Source of the DNA: Nakamurella aerolata
GTDB taxonomy: Bacteria > Actinomycetota > Actinomycetes > Mycobacteriales > Nakamurellaceae
Length of the DNA: 64,000 nucleotides
Reading direction: 5' to 3'
Assembly: GCF_013002705.1 (NCBI RefSeq)
Contig: NZ_JABEND010000001.1
Span: 372,001-436,000, forward strand
Made by a program: the position numbers and the translations under genes. Positions 7,829 through 15,308 of this stretch are shown here, in pieces (position 1 is the stretch's first letter; every line of letters starts with the position of its first letter). Under the pieces are notes generated by a model. The model searched no databases and was not told the origin of the DNA. It saw nothing but the letters and a program-made list of their open reading frames with translations.

Positions 7829-8269
7829 TTAGCCGGCGTGCCGCTGCAGCGCTGCGCCAAGCCTGGGCAGCGCAGCCTGCACGTTGTCTTCGGCCTTGCC
7901 GCGCATGCCGCGGTACGCCTTCTTGATCGCCTCCCGGCTGGAACCCTCGACCCGCTTGTCGGTGACGGCCAGTAGCGCCGCCGAGACCTCGGCCTTGCGG
8001 CCGCTGAGGTAGCTGCCGAAGTCTCCACCGCCGGCCGAGGTGAAGTCGGCCCAGAACGGGTCGAGCGCGGCCGCGAAGTCCGGCAGCATCCGGTTCAGCG
8101 CCCGATCGGTGAGACCGGGAGACACCTTGCGGGCGGCGGCGAACCCGGTCTTGATGGCCGCACCGGAGATGCCCTTCTTGTCCTTCACCTCGGCCTCGAC
8201 AACGGCGCCGAGATCGGCGACGACGGCGCTGCGGCGGTCGTCGGACAGCAGGGTTGCGGACAGGCTCAT
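7829..8269 (-). CDS. Conserved small actinobacterial protein (DUF6918-like)
   Basis: A 146-residue soluble, mostly helical protein (MSLSATLLSDDRRSAVVADL...). It has no signal peptide, membrane segment or recognised catalytic motif. It is Ala/Lys-rich with the conserved-looking segments VVEAEVKDKKGISGAAIKTG and FWADFTSAGGGDFGSYLSG. It resembles an uncharacterised actinobacterial family that I recall as DUF6918; I hold that name with moderate confidence. ATG at 8269 lies just downstream of a purine-rich AAAGCGAGACC stretch. It faces away from the formamidase gene, with a small tandem array in the divergent region. Confidence 0.55.
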   Translation of the reverse strand: MSLSATLLSDDRRSAVVADLGAVVEAEVKDKKGISGAAIKTGFAAARKVSPGLTDRALNRMLPDFAAALDPFWADFTSAGGGDFGSYLSGRKAEVSAALLAVTDKRVEGSSREAIKKAYRGMRGKAEDNVQAALPRLGAALQRHAG

Positions 8270-8337
8270 CGGTGGTCTCGCTTTCGGGGGGGATGACGCT
8301 GGAGGGACCAGCTTTGCCGCCGCAAGTCTAGGGAGTA

Positions 8338-8391
8338 CCGGCAGCAGACAGGCAGCAGTCAGGCACCAGTCAGGCAGCAGTCAGGCAATCG
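8338..8391. repeat. 11-bp tandem repeat upstream of the formamidase gene
   Basis: Units CAGGCAGCAGT (8349-8359), CAGGCACCAGT (8360-8370) and CAGGCAGCAGT (8371-8381), with degenerate units on both sides. The array ends about 20 bp before the ATG at 8412, in the divergent intergenic region, so copy number could alter promoter or leader spacing. Confidence 0.75.
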
Positions 8392-8411
8392 CGCTGCTAA
8401 CGTCCGCCTCC

Positions 8412-9335
8412 ATGAGCCGCGCGCCGCATCAGAACCCGCAGCCGACAGGTGACAACGCCGAAAGCGCCGAGAACGCCGAGAACGCGGAGAACGCCGAAAA
8501 CTCTAACGGCGCCGGGAAGTCTGACCAACCGGGCGAGCCGGAGAACCCGGAGGAAACCGCCACGCAGCGCCTGCACAGGGCTGGGGCTGCGCTCGGGCCC
8601 GGCGAGATCATCGCGCGGCATGCGCCCGACGACCTGATTGAACGGTTCGGCCCCGATGCCCCGCCCGGCGTTGTGCTCGTCCATGGTGGCTATTGGCGGC
8701 CGCGCGTCGACCGCGAGTATCTGCGACCGATGGCCGCCCGGTTGGCCGCTGAACTCGGTCCGACCGGAGGCTCGGTGTGGCTGGTCGAATACCCCCGTGT
8801 GCCCGGTGATCCGGACGCCGGCGTCCGCGCGCTGCAACGGGTCAGGCAGCGCAGCGGTGACGCGGTGTGGGTTGGTCACTCCGCCGGGGGTCACCTGGCA
8901 CTGCTGACGGCGGGATCGGCCGGTTGCGTTTCGTTGGGTGGCCTGACGGATCTGGAGCGGGCGGCGGCCGCCGATCTGAGCGACGGCGCGGCGGCCGAGT
9001 TCACCGGAGAGCGGTGGGATCCGGAGTGGGTGCCCGGCTCGGATGCCGTTCCGGACAACGCGTTCCGCCGGCTGAACCCGATTCGGCGCGGGTTTGCAGA
9101 TCACACCGTCCTGGTACACGGCGATGCGGATCGAGCGGTTCCTGTCGAGTTCTCCCGTTCGGCCGCCGACTGGCTCGGCAAGCCGGTCGAGTACCGAGAG
9201 TTGGCTGGCGGCAACCATTTCGACCCGGTCGACCCGGGATCGTCCTATTTCCCTCAGGTCGCTGAGCTGATCGTCGAGCTGAGTCGGGCGACCGCGGCGG
9301 CGAACTCCGACACCACCCGGTCCGCCGGCCAATAG
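8412..9335 (+). CDS. Alpha/beta hydrolase, candidate kynurenine formamidase
   Basis: A 307-residue alpha/beta-hydrolase. It carries HGGYW at residues 91-95, the HGGxW oxyanion motif seen in kynurenine formamidases such as yeast Bna7, and GHSAGG at 155-160 with nucleophile Ser157; Asp238 (VLVHGDADRAVP) and His269 (GGNHFDPV) complete the triad. The ORF is convergent with the genes for tryptophan 2,3-dioxygenase and kynureninase, and formamidase is the step between them, so the role is strongly suggested by context. The first about 60 residues are a disordered extension with an Ala-Glu-Asn tandem (residues 16-30). ATG at 8412 was chosen because homology starts well downstream and the longer open frame crosses the divergent gene. 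The 3' end overlaps the epimerase gene by 82 bp, tail to tail. Confidence 0.75.
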   Translation: MSRAPHQNPQPTGDNAESAENAENAENAENSNGAGKSDQPGEPENPEETATQRLHRAGAALGPGEIIARHAPDDLIERFGPDAPPGVVLVHGGYWRPRVDREYLRPMAARLAAELGPTGGSVWLVEYPRVPGDPDAGVRALQRVRQRSGDAVWVGHSAGGHLALLTAGSAGCVSLGGLTDLERAAAADLSDGAAAEFTGERWDPEWVPGSDAVPDNAFRRLNPIRRGFADHTVLVHGDADRAVPVEFSRSAADWLGKPVEYRELAGGNHFDPVDPGSSYFPQVAELIVELSRATAAANSDTTRSAGQ

Positions 9336-9838
9336 GAGGACGCTATTGCGGGGTCGGCGCCGGCCAGGTCGTCGGGATGGTGCGGCACCCAGCCGATGCG
9401 GAGCGCCTCGGCCGCCCGGCCGGGCTGCTGCGCATACATCGCGGCCAGTGATTCCAGCACCTGCTTGGAACGGCCGTAGGAGTTCTGCCGCAACCCCAGC
9501 CCGGCGGGCTCGGCCCAGCCCGACGATGGCAGCAGCACCGCCGGAACGTCGGTGTTGTTGCATGCCTGCAGTAATCGGGTGGCCGACGCGACAGCCTGCC
9601 AGTGCACAGCGGCGTCGGCGTACGGATCCGGGCTGGTCGCCACGTGGATCACGACGTCGGCGCCCGTCAGCGTCGCCCGGACGGCAGGGTCGGCGTAGTC
9701 CACCGTGTCCAGGTCCCATCGCAGGTCGGCGCCCGGCGCTCGATCGACTCCGATCAGCTGCTGCCCGGTCGCTTCCGGAAGGCCGCGGTGCAGCAATCGG
9801 CCGACGGCGCCGAGCGCGCCGATCAGCAGGATGGTCAT
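9254..9838 (-). CDS. NAD(P)-dependent epimerase/dehydratase-like protein
   Basis: A 194-residue Rossmann protein starting MTILLIGALGAVGRLLHRGL (dinucleotide-binding GxxGxxG) with ADVVIHVATSPDPY and the catalytic YxxxK as SYGRSKQVLE (about residues 119-128). It is shorter than most extended SDRs (250-320 residues), lacking much of the C-terminal substrate domain. It begins 4 bp after kynureninase, so it is the third gene of the kynA-kynU operon. Its last 82 bp overlap the convergent formamidase gene. Its reaction is unknown; acting on a tryptophan catabolite is only a guess from the operon. Confidence 0.7.
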   Translation of the reverse strand: MTILLIGALGAVGRLLHRGLPEATGQQLIGVDRAPGADLRWDLDTVDYADPAVRATLTGADVVIHVATSPDPYADAAVHWQAVASATRLLQACNNTDVPAVLLPSSGWAEPAGLGLRQNSYGRSKQVLESLAAMYAQQPGRAAEALRIGWVPHHPDDLAGADPAIASSYWPADRVVSEFAAAVARLSSTISSAT

Positions 9839-9842
9839 GGAA

Positions 9843-11285
9843 TCATGGTGTCGGCGTTGGGGTTTGACCGCCGTCGGCGGCGCTGGCGCCGCGCCACGGG
9901 TGTCCGGTGCCGGCCGAGTCGAGTGCGGTCAGTTCGAGGGTGAGCCGGCGCAACGCGGTCGCCACCTCGCGGAAGCTGGTCGACAGCGGCGCCAACCCGA
10001 TCCGGATACCGTCGGGCTCGCGGAAATCGGGGATCACTCCGTCCGCCCAGAGCCGGCCGATCAACTCCCGGAACCCGGGGTGCCCGAACGTGACGTGACT
10101 ACCGCGGCGCTCGTCGTCGGTCGGCGACAACACCCGTACCCCAAGCGGTTCCAGCAGCGCACCGGCCCAGTCCAGCACAAACTGGGTGAGCCGCAGTGAC
10201 TTTGCCCGGATCTGGGCAAGCCCGGCCCGCTCGATCAACGCGACGGTGTCTCCGATTCCAGCCATCCCCAGAATCGGCGGAGTGCCGCTGATGAACCCTC
10301 GGATGCCCGGCGCCGCACGGTATTCCGGTCCCATGACGAACGGGTCGGCATTGCCCATCCACCCGTGGATGGGCTGGCGGAACGTATCCTGGTGCCGCCG
10401 CGCCACGTAACCGAACGCCGGAGCGCCCGGGCCGCCGTTGAGGAACTTGTACGAGCAGCCCACCGCAACATCAACGTCGTTGGCGTCCAGGTCGATCGGC
10501 ACCGCCCCCGCGGAATGGCACAGATCCCAGAGCACCAGCGCACCGGCCCGGTGCACCGCCGCGGTGATCGCCGGGAGATCGGCCAGCCACGCCGACTTGT
10601 AGGCAACGTGGCTGAGCAGGACGACGGCGGTGCGCTCCCCCAGCACTGCTGCCACCTGCTCGACGGTGACCCCGGCGGCGGCGTCGGGCCGCAACCACAC
10701 CAGCCGCATCCCCAACTGTTCGGCGACACCGGCCGCAACGTACCGGTCGGTGGGAAAGTTCTCGGTGTCCACCACGATCTCGGTGCGCTGCGAATCCCGT
10801 TGCCGTGCAGCGGAAGCCGCCGCGTACAGCAGCTTGTAGAGCATCACGGTTGTTGAATCGCCGACGACGGTCTGTCCGGCCGCCGCGCCGAGCACCACGC
10901 GGCCGAGCTCATCGCCGAGCGACTCCGGCAGTTGCATCCAGCTCTCGTCCCACGAGCGGATCAACCGGGTGCCCCAGCCCACCCTGATCAACTCGTCCAC
11001 CCTGGTGGCGGTCGACTTCAGCGGTCGCCCGAGCGAATTGCCGTCCAGGTAGGCGGTGACCGCCCCGTGGCGTTCGTCCGGGGCCAGGAACTCGTTGCGG
11101 CACCAGCCGATCGGATCGGCGGCATCGAGCTGGTCGGCCCGCACGCCGAACTCCGCAGCGGCCGCCTCCATGTCCGCTGCGGCCGCTGTGTCGGCGGTGG
11201 GCGCGGGCTCTGCGCCGGTCCCGTCCGGTCCGGACACCACTGGCGCCCGGTCCGGTGTCTCGGTGCGGCCGAGCGGCCCCGTCAC
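9843..11285 (-). CDS. kynU: Kynureninase
   Basis: PLP-dependent hydrolase that converts kynurenine to anthranilate and alanine (or 3-hydroxykynurenine to 3-hydroxyanthranilate). The 480-residue protein has the family motifs [39 protein letters not shown] (the Asp that contacts the pyridine ring) and [15 protein letters not shown] with PLP lysine Lys280; [11 protein letters not shown] follows. The GTG at 11285 was chosen because it overlaps the dioxygenase stop (GTGA) and removes a 68-residue extension that reads through the upstream gene. The operon with tryptophan dioxygenase and the presence of a formamidase gene define a tryptophan-to-anthranilate route; no 3-hydroxyanthranilate dioxygenase is in the window. 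Confidence 0.93.
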   Translation of the reverse strand: MTGPLGRTETPDRAPVVSGPDGTGAEPAPTADTAAAADMEAAAAEFGVRADQLDAADPIGWCRNEFLAPDERHGAVTAYLDGNSLGRPLKSTATRVDELIRVGWGTRLIRSWDESWMQLPESLGDELGRVVLGAAAGQTVVGDSTTVMLYKLLYAAASAARQRDSQRTEIVVDTENFPTDRYVAAGVAEQLGMRLVWLRPDAAAGVTVEQVAAVLGERTAVVLLSHVAYKSAWLADLPAITAAVHRAGALVLWDLCHSAGAVPIDLDANDVDVAVGCSYKFLNGGPGAPAFGYVARRHQDTFRQPIHGWMGNADPFVMGPEYRAAPGIRGFISGTPPILGMAGIGDTVALIERAGLAQIRAKSLRLTQFVLDWAGALLEPLGVRVLSPTDDERRGSHVTFGHPGFRELIGRLWADGVIPDFREPDGIRIGLAPLSTSFREVATALRRLTLELTALDSAGTGHPWRGASAADGGQTPTPTP

Positions 11286-12157
11286 TGGCCGATCCTGGTG
11301 CGGACGGCGAACAGTTCGGGGAAGAACGTGAGCTGCAGCGCGCGTTGCAAGAACTGCACCCCGGACGAGCCGCCGGTGCCGGTTTTCATCCCGATGGTGC
11401 GCTGCACGGTCTTGAGGTGCCGGAACCGCCAGAGCTGGAAGTTGTCCTCGAGGTCGACCAGTTCCTCGCAGGCTTCGTAGACGTCCCAATGGTTTTCGGC
11501 ATCGGCATAGATGTCAGTGAACACTTCGACCAGCGCCTCGTTCTCGACGTGCGCTGTGCTGACGTCGCGGTCGATCACCTCGTCGGGAATCGGATAGCCG
11601 CGGCGCCGCAAGCAGCGCAGGAACTCGTCGTACAGGCTCGGCGCGGTCAGTACCTGCTGCAGCAGCTGTTGGGCGGCAGGGTCGGCCCTGAACACCTGCA
11701 GCATCGCGGCGTTCTTGTTGCCGAGCACAAACTCGACGGCCCGGTACTGCCACGATTGGAATCCCGAGGCGTGTCCGAGGAATCCGCGAAACTCCGAGTA
11801 CTCGGTCGGTGTCAGGGTGGCAAGGACCGACCATTGCTCGGTCAGGGTGCGCTGGATGTGCTTGACCCTGGCGATGCGTTTCAGCGACACCCGCAGTTCG
11901 TCGCCGGCGAGCAGCTCGCAGGCGGAGCGGAGCTCGTGCAGCACCAACGTGAACCACAGCTCCGAGGTCTGGTGTTGGATGATGAACAGCATCTCGTCGT
12001 GGTGGACCGGGTTGCTGATCGGACGCTGGGCGGACAGCAGGGTGTCGAGCCCAAGGTATGCGGAATAGCTGAGCTGATCGGACAGGTCGGTATGCACGCC
12101 CGCCTCGACCGGACGGGTGTTGCCTGCGACGGCACTGCCGCCGGCTGACTGCGTCAC
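11282..12157 (-). CDS. kynA: Tryptophan 2,3-dioxygenase
   Basis: Haem enzyme opening the indole ring of L-tryptophan to N-formylkynurenine. The 291-residue protein (family 260-300) has [18 protein letters not shown], then [18 protein letters not shown] (about residues 52-69) and the haem-proximal region [19 protein letters not shown] with axial His247, followed by [13 protein letters not shown] at 12157 gives a family-length protein; the longer open frame upstream adds 52 residues without family similarity. It is the promoter-proximal gene of the operon kynA-kynU-epimerase, with stop/start overlap to kynU. Confidence 0.93.
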   Translation of the reverse strand: MTQSAGGSAVAGNTRPVEAGVHTDLSDQLSYSAYLGLDTLLSAQRPISNPVHHDEMLFIIQHQTSELWFTLVLHELRSACELLAGDELRVSLKRIARVKHIQRTLTEQWSVLATLTPTEYSEFRGFLGHASGFQSWQYRAVEFVLGNKNAAMLQVFRADPAAQQLLQQVLTAPSLYDEFLRCLRRRGYPIPDEVIDRDVSTAHVENEALVEVFTDIYADAENHWDVYEACEELVDLEDNFQLWRFRHLKTVQRTIGMKTGTGGSSGVQFLQRALQLTFFPELFAVRTRIGQ

Positions 12158-12501
12158 CGGTCCACCATATCCAGCCGATTTGGTCCAACCGGTGGGGACC
12201 GCGACCTGCCGGCGCCCTGGAACGTCGCGCGGTTGCCGTGCAGCGCCGGACAAGCAGCACCGGGCCAGCAGCACTGTGCGGCGCAAAGCCGTGTGCCGGG
12301 CGAATCCGGGCACCGTCGGCCCGTCGAGATGCGGGTTGGCAGTTGGCGTCAGACACTAGGCAGGCCACTCAACGGCACTGAACGGAGGCGGCCCGCGCGA
12401 GCGTGTGTTGACGCTTGCCGGTCCCCCGCCGAGCCCGACTCGGTCACGTCCGCCAGTTCCGACAGACTGGTGCCCCTGCTAGTCCCACTGATGGAGGAAT
12501 G
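12158..12501. other. 344-bp divergent intergenic region
   Basis: This region separates the tryptophan catabolic operon (minus) from the repeat-protein/JmjC cassette (plus) and must hold both promoters. I see no convincing ORF. A TTGACG hexamer at 12408-12413 is a possible -35 for the plus-strand cassette, but no matching -10 was found. No strong hairpin is visible. Confidence 0.5.
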
Positions 12502-12954
12502 ATGAGCGACAATTTCACGAGTAACCCGGAAGGCCCGGCCGACGGCGGCGCGGCCGGCACCCCCGGCCAGCACGACGGCGGTGCCGACGGTGGCGCCAAC
12601 CGTGGCGTCGAAGGCCCGGCCGACGGCGGCGCGGCCGGCACTCCCGGCCAGCACGACGGCGGTGCCGACGGTGGCGCCAACAGTGGTGCTGAAGGCCCGG
12701 CCGACGGCGGTGCGTCCGGCACGCCCGGCCAGCACGACGGCGGTGCCGACAGTGGCGCCGACAGTGGTGCTGAAGGCCCCGCCGACGGCGGCGCGGCCGG
12801 TACCCCAGGTCAGCACGACGGTGGCGCCGACAGTGGTGCTGAAGGCCCGGCCGACGGCGGTGCGTCCGGCACGCCCGGTCAGCACGATGGTGGCGCTGAC
12901 GGCGGTGCCGATGGTGGCGCCGACGGCGGGGCGGACCGCGGCGCGGACAGCTGA
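12502..12954 (+). CDS. Gly/Ala/Asp-rich tandem-repeat protein, candidate modification substrate
   Basis: A 150-residue protein (MSDNFTSNP leader, then five repeats) with no recognised family. The unit is about 27 residues: EGPADGGAAGTPGQHDGGAD followed by GGANRGV or variants; unit starts are 12529, 12610, 12691, 12772 and 12841, the fourth shortened to 23 and the last extended by GGAD iterations. It has no Cys, Trp, Lys or Tyr, is acidic and surely disordered. Evidence for a real gene: GGAGG at 12493-12497 before the ATG, strong GC bias in third positions of this frame, and a following gene only 3 bp away. His-Asp occurs once per unit (GQHDGG). Being first in an operon with a JmjC hydroxylase and an iron-sulfur protein, it could be their protein substrate; this is inference. 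Confidence 0.65.
   Translation: MSDNFTSNPEGPADGGAAGTPGQHDGGADGGANRGVEGPADGGAAGTPGQHDGGADGGANSGAEGPADGGASGTPGQHDGGADSGADSGAEGPADGGAAGTPGQHDGGADSGAEGPADGGASGTPGQHDGGADGGADGGADGGADRGADS
12529..12951. repeat. 81-bp coding tandem repeat, five units
   Basis: Units at 12529-12609, 12610-12690, 12691-12771 (81 bp each), 12772-12840 (69 bp, one internal 12-bp deletion) and 12841-12951 (extended by GGTGGCGCCGAC-type 12-bp iterations). Units are nearly identical at DNA level, including silent positions, which implies recent duplication or gene conversion. No stop codons occur in any forward frame of the array. Confidence 0.9.
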
Positions 12955-12957
12955 CCG

Positions 12958-14262
12958 TTGACGCTGACCGACCAACAGCTCGGCGATCGTCAGCACCCCG
13001 GTTCCGCTTCGCAGGTTGAAGCCGGCACCGGGGTGCTGCAGTCGCGGCTGCTGCAGATTCCGCTCGCCGAGTTCGGCGAGAAGTATTGGGCCACCAAGGC
13101 TCTGCTCACCCGGGCGCGGGACGCGACGACGCCTGGGCCCGCCGGATTTCACGATCTGTTCTCCGCCGCTGCCGTCGACGAGCTGGTGTCCCGCCGGGGT
13201 CTGCGCGCGCCGTTCCTCCGGGTGGCGAAGAACGGTGCCACCCTGCCGGACACCGCCTTCACCCGGCCGGCGGGAGTGGGTGCCAGCATCGCCGACCAAC
13301 TGGACGACACCGCACTGTGGCGGCACTTCGCCGACGGCGCCACCCTGGTGTTGCAGGCACTGCACCGCACCTGGCAACCGGTCGCCGATTTCAGTTCGGC
13401 GCTGGCCGAGGATCTCGGACATCCGGTGCAGGCCAACGCCTACATCACCCCGCCGCAGAACCGCGGCTTCGACGATCACTACGACGTGCACGACGTTTTC
13501 GTCATGCAGATCGAGGGCAGCAAACGCTGGATCATCCACGAGCCGGTGCATCGGGATCCGCTGCGCGACCAGCCCTGGAGCGACAGGGCCGACGAGGTGG
13601 CCAGGGCAGCCGAAACCGAGCCGGCCATCGACACCGTGCTTGAGCCCGGCGATGTGCTGTACCTGCCGCGGGGCTGGCTGCATGCCGCGCAGGCGCAGGG
13701 TGAGGTCAGCATTCACCTGACCCTGGGGATTCACGTCTGGACCCGGTATGCCCTGGCCGAGCAGTTGCTGCAGGACGCGCTCAGCGCGCTCCGGGACGAT
13801 CCGGAGATGCGGTCGACGCTGCCGCTCGGCTTCGACCCGGCGACCACCGACCTGGGGCCGATCCGGGACCGTCTGGTGGCCGCGCTCGGCACTGCCGATC
13901 CGGCGGCAGCGGTCCAGCGCACTCGACGCGGCCAGGCCAGGCCGGGTCCGCTCGGACCGCTGGCCCAGCTGGCCGCGACCAACGCGCTGACACCCGATGC
14001 GCAGCTCCGGCTGCGCCCGGCGCTGGACGCTGGGCTGGACGGAAATCGGCTGCGCAGCCGGGTTGGCTGGCTGGACTTTCCAGAGCCGGACCTGGCCGCC
14101 GTCCGAACGTTGTTGAATCGGACGACGGCGACTGCCGGTGAGTTGGGTCTGCCGCTGGCCGAGCGGTTGTTGCGGGCCGGCGTGCTGGTACCGGCGGGCG
14201 CCACGCCGGCGCAGACCGACTCGGCTCCGGATGCCGGCCGGCCGGCCGCCGCACCGGCGTGA
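12958..14262 (+). CDS. JmjC/cupin-4 domain 2-oxoglutarate-dependent hydroxylase
   Basis: A 434-residue Fe(II)/2-oxoglutarate oxygenase of the ROXA/YcfD-NO66-MINA group (cupin_4 JmjC). The iron triad is visible: His174-Tyr-Asp176 in DDHYDVHDVFVMQ and His242 in LPRGWLHAAQAQG; GSKRWIIHEP lies between, as in the family. The N-terminal FGEKYWATKALL resembles the conserved entry of these proteins and the C-terminal about 170 residues form the helical/winged-helix part. Known relatives hydroxylate Arg or His in ribosomal proteins. The start is uncertain: TTG at 12958 sits 3 bp after the repeat-protein stop, and an in-frame GTG at 13033 is also possible. Its 3' end overlaps the iron-sulfur gene (GTGA). 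Confidence 0.85.
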   Translation: MTLTDQQLGDRQHPGSASQVEAGTGVLQSRLLQIPLAEFGEKYWATKALLTRARDATTPGPAGFHDLFSAAAVDELVSRRGLRAPFLRVAKNGATLPDTAFTRPAGVGASIADQLDDTALWRHFADGATLVLQALHRTWQPVADFSSALAEDLGHPVQANAYITPPQNRGFDDHYDVHDVFVMQIEGSKRWIIHEPVHRDPLRDQPWSDRADEVARAAETEPAIDTVLEPGDVLYLPRGWLHAAQAQGEVSIHLTLGIHVWTRYALAEQLLQDALSALRDDPEMRSTLPLGFDPATTDLGPIRDRLVAALGTADPAAAVQRTRRGQARPGPLGPLAQLAATNALTPDAQLRLRPALDAGLDGNRLRSRVGWLDFPEPDLAAVRTLLNRTTATAGELGLPLAERLLRAGVLVPAGATPAQTDSAPDAGRPAAAPA

Positions 14263-15161
14263 GCGGGCCGGCACGCTGGTTCTGCTCCGACGACGCCCGG
14301 CTGCGCGGCGATGCGATGGCGGCGACGGCGGCGCCCGGCCGCAGTTGGCTGCTGATCGAATATCCGCACGGCTGGCCGATTCTCGGCTTTCCCGAGCTGC
14401 CGCTCGACCCGCCGGTGCGGGACCGGGTGACCGCGGCCGCCGCCGCGGCCGGCGCCAGGATCGTGCTGATTCGCCGTCCGCTGCGGCACTACGCGCCCGA
14501 GCAGCGGCCGCGGCGCTGGGCCGTGCTGCACTACCAGGACGCCGGCCACTACCGGCAGCTCTGGGGCGAGTGGAGCAGCGCCGCCGATCTGCTCGCGATT
14601 CCCGAAGCGTTGTCAGCGCCGGGTGCGGCCGGGCTGCCCCCGGTGCTGATGGTGTGCACCCACGGCCGCCACGACGTGTGCTGTGCGGTGCGCGGCCGGC
14701 CGGTCGCGTTCGCGCTGTCGGAGCGCTGGCCGGAGTTGACCTGGGAGTGCAGCCACATTGGTGGCGATCGGTTCGCCGGCAATCTGGTGGTGGTACCGGA
14801 CGGTGTCTACTACGGCGGGCTCGACCCCGACGTCGGCATCGACGTGGTCCGGCACCATCTCGCCAACCGCATTCACGCCGAACACTTGCGCGGCTACACC
14901 AACCTCGACATTCCCCAGCAGGCGGCGGTGATCGCCGCGCTGGCCCGGTTCGGGCCGGCCGGGCGGCACGACTGGACGGTGCTGCACACCGACGACGGCG
15001 CCGGCGAGGCCACCGTGTGGCTGGCGGGCAGCGACGGCCTGCCCGAGCGCATCGAGGTGCGGTTGCGCGCCGAGCGCAGCACCCCGCACCGGTTGACCTG
15101 CAGGGCCACCAGGGAGTCGTCCGTCGTCAACTACCGGGTCATCGAGCTGGTCGGGTCTTGA
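14259..15161 (+). CDS. Sucrase/ferredoxin-like [2Fe-2S] protein (thioredoxin-like fold)
   Basis: A 300-residue member of the sucrase/ferredoxin-like (Suc_Fer, Aim32-related) family. Diagnostic segments are CTHGRHDVCCAVRGRPVA (Cys-x7-Cys-Cys) and WECSHIGGDRFAGNLVVVPD, with further YGGLDPDV and the Cys at residue 9 (WFCSDD). Family members hold a [2Fe-2S] cluster through Cys/His ligands in a thioredoxin-like fold. The GTG start overlaps the stop of the JmjC gene, so the two are translationally coupled; an electron-transfer or iron-supply role for the hydroxylase is plausible but not shown. No sucrase activity should be inferred from the family name. Confidence 0.82.
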   Translation: MSGPARWFCSDDARLRGDAMAATAAPGRSWLLIEYPHGWPILGFPELPLDPPVRDRVTAAAAAAGARIVLIRRPLRHYAPEQRPRRWAVLHYQDAGHYRQLWGEWSSAADLLAIPEALSAPGAAGLPPVLMVCTHGRHDVCCAVRGRPVAFALSERWPELTWECSHIGGDRFAGNLVVVPDGVYYGGLDPDVGIDVVRHHLANRIHAEHLRGYTNLDIPQQAAVIAALARFGPAGRHDWTVLHTDDGAGEATVWLAGSDGLPERIEVRLRAERSTPHRLTCRATRESSVVNYRVIELVGS

Positions 15162-15308
15162 TCGGCTGCGCCGACTCCACCGCCATCACCACACCTGCCA
15201 CCGGTCCGGTGTCGGCACGAAATCCCGCCGTGCGGGCGTGCCGCTGACGCTGCTAGGTTGCCTTGGGTCGGGTAGCCCACGGAACTTCACGAGCACAGGA
15301 GTGGTGCG

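Noticed and set aside
12444-12722. Minus-strand Pro/Ala repeat frame (PPSCWPGVP units) opposite the repeat protein
   Set aside because: It is the complement of the 81-bp array. It has no ribosome site, and third-position bias favours the plus strand.
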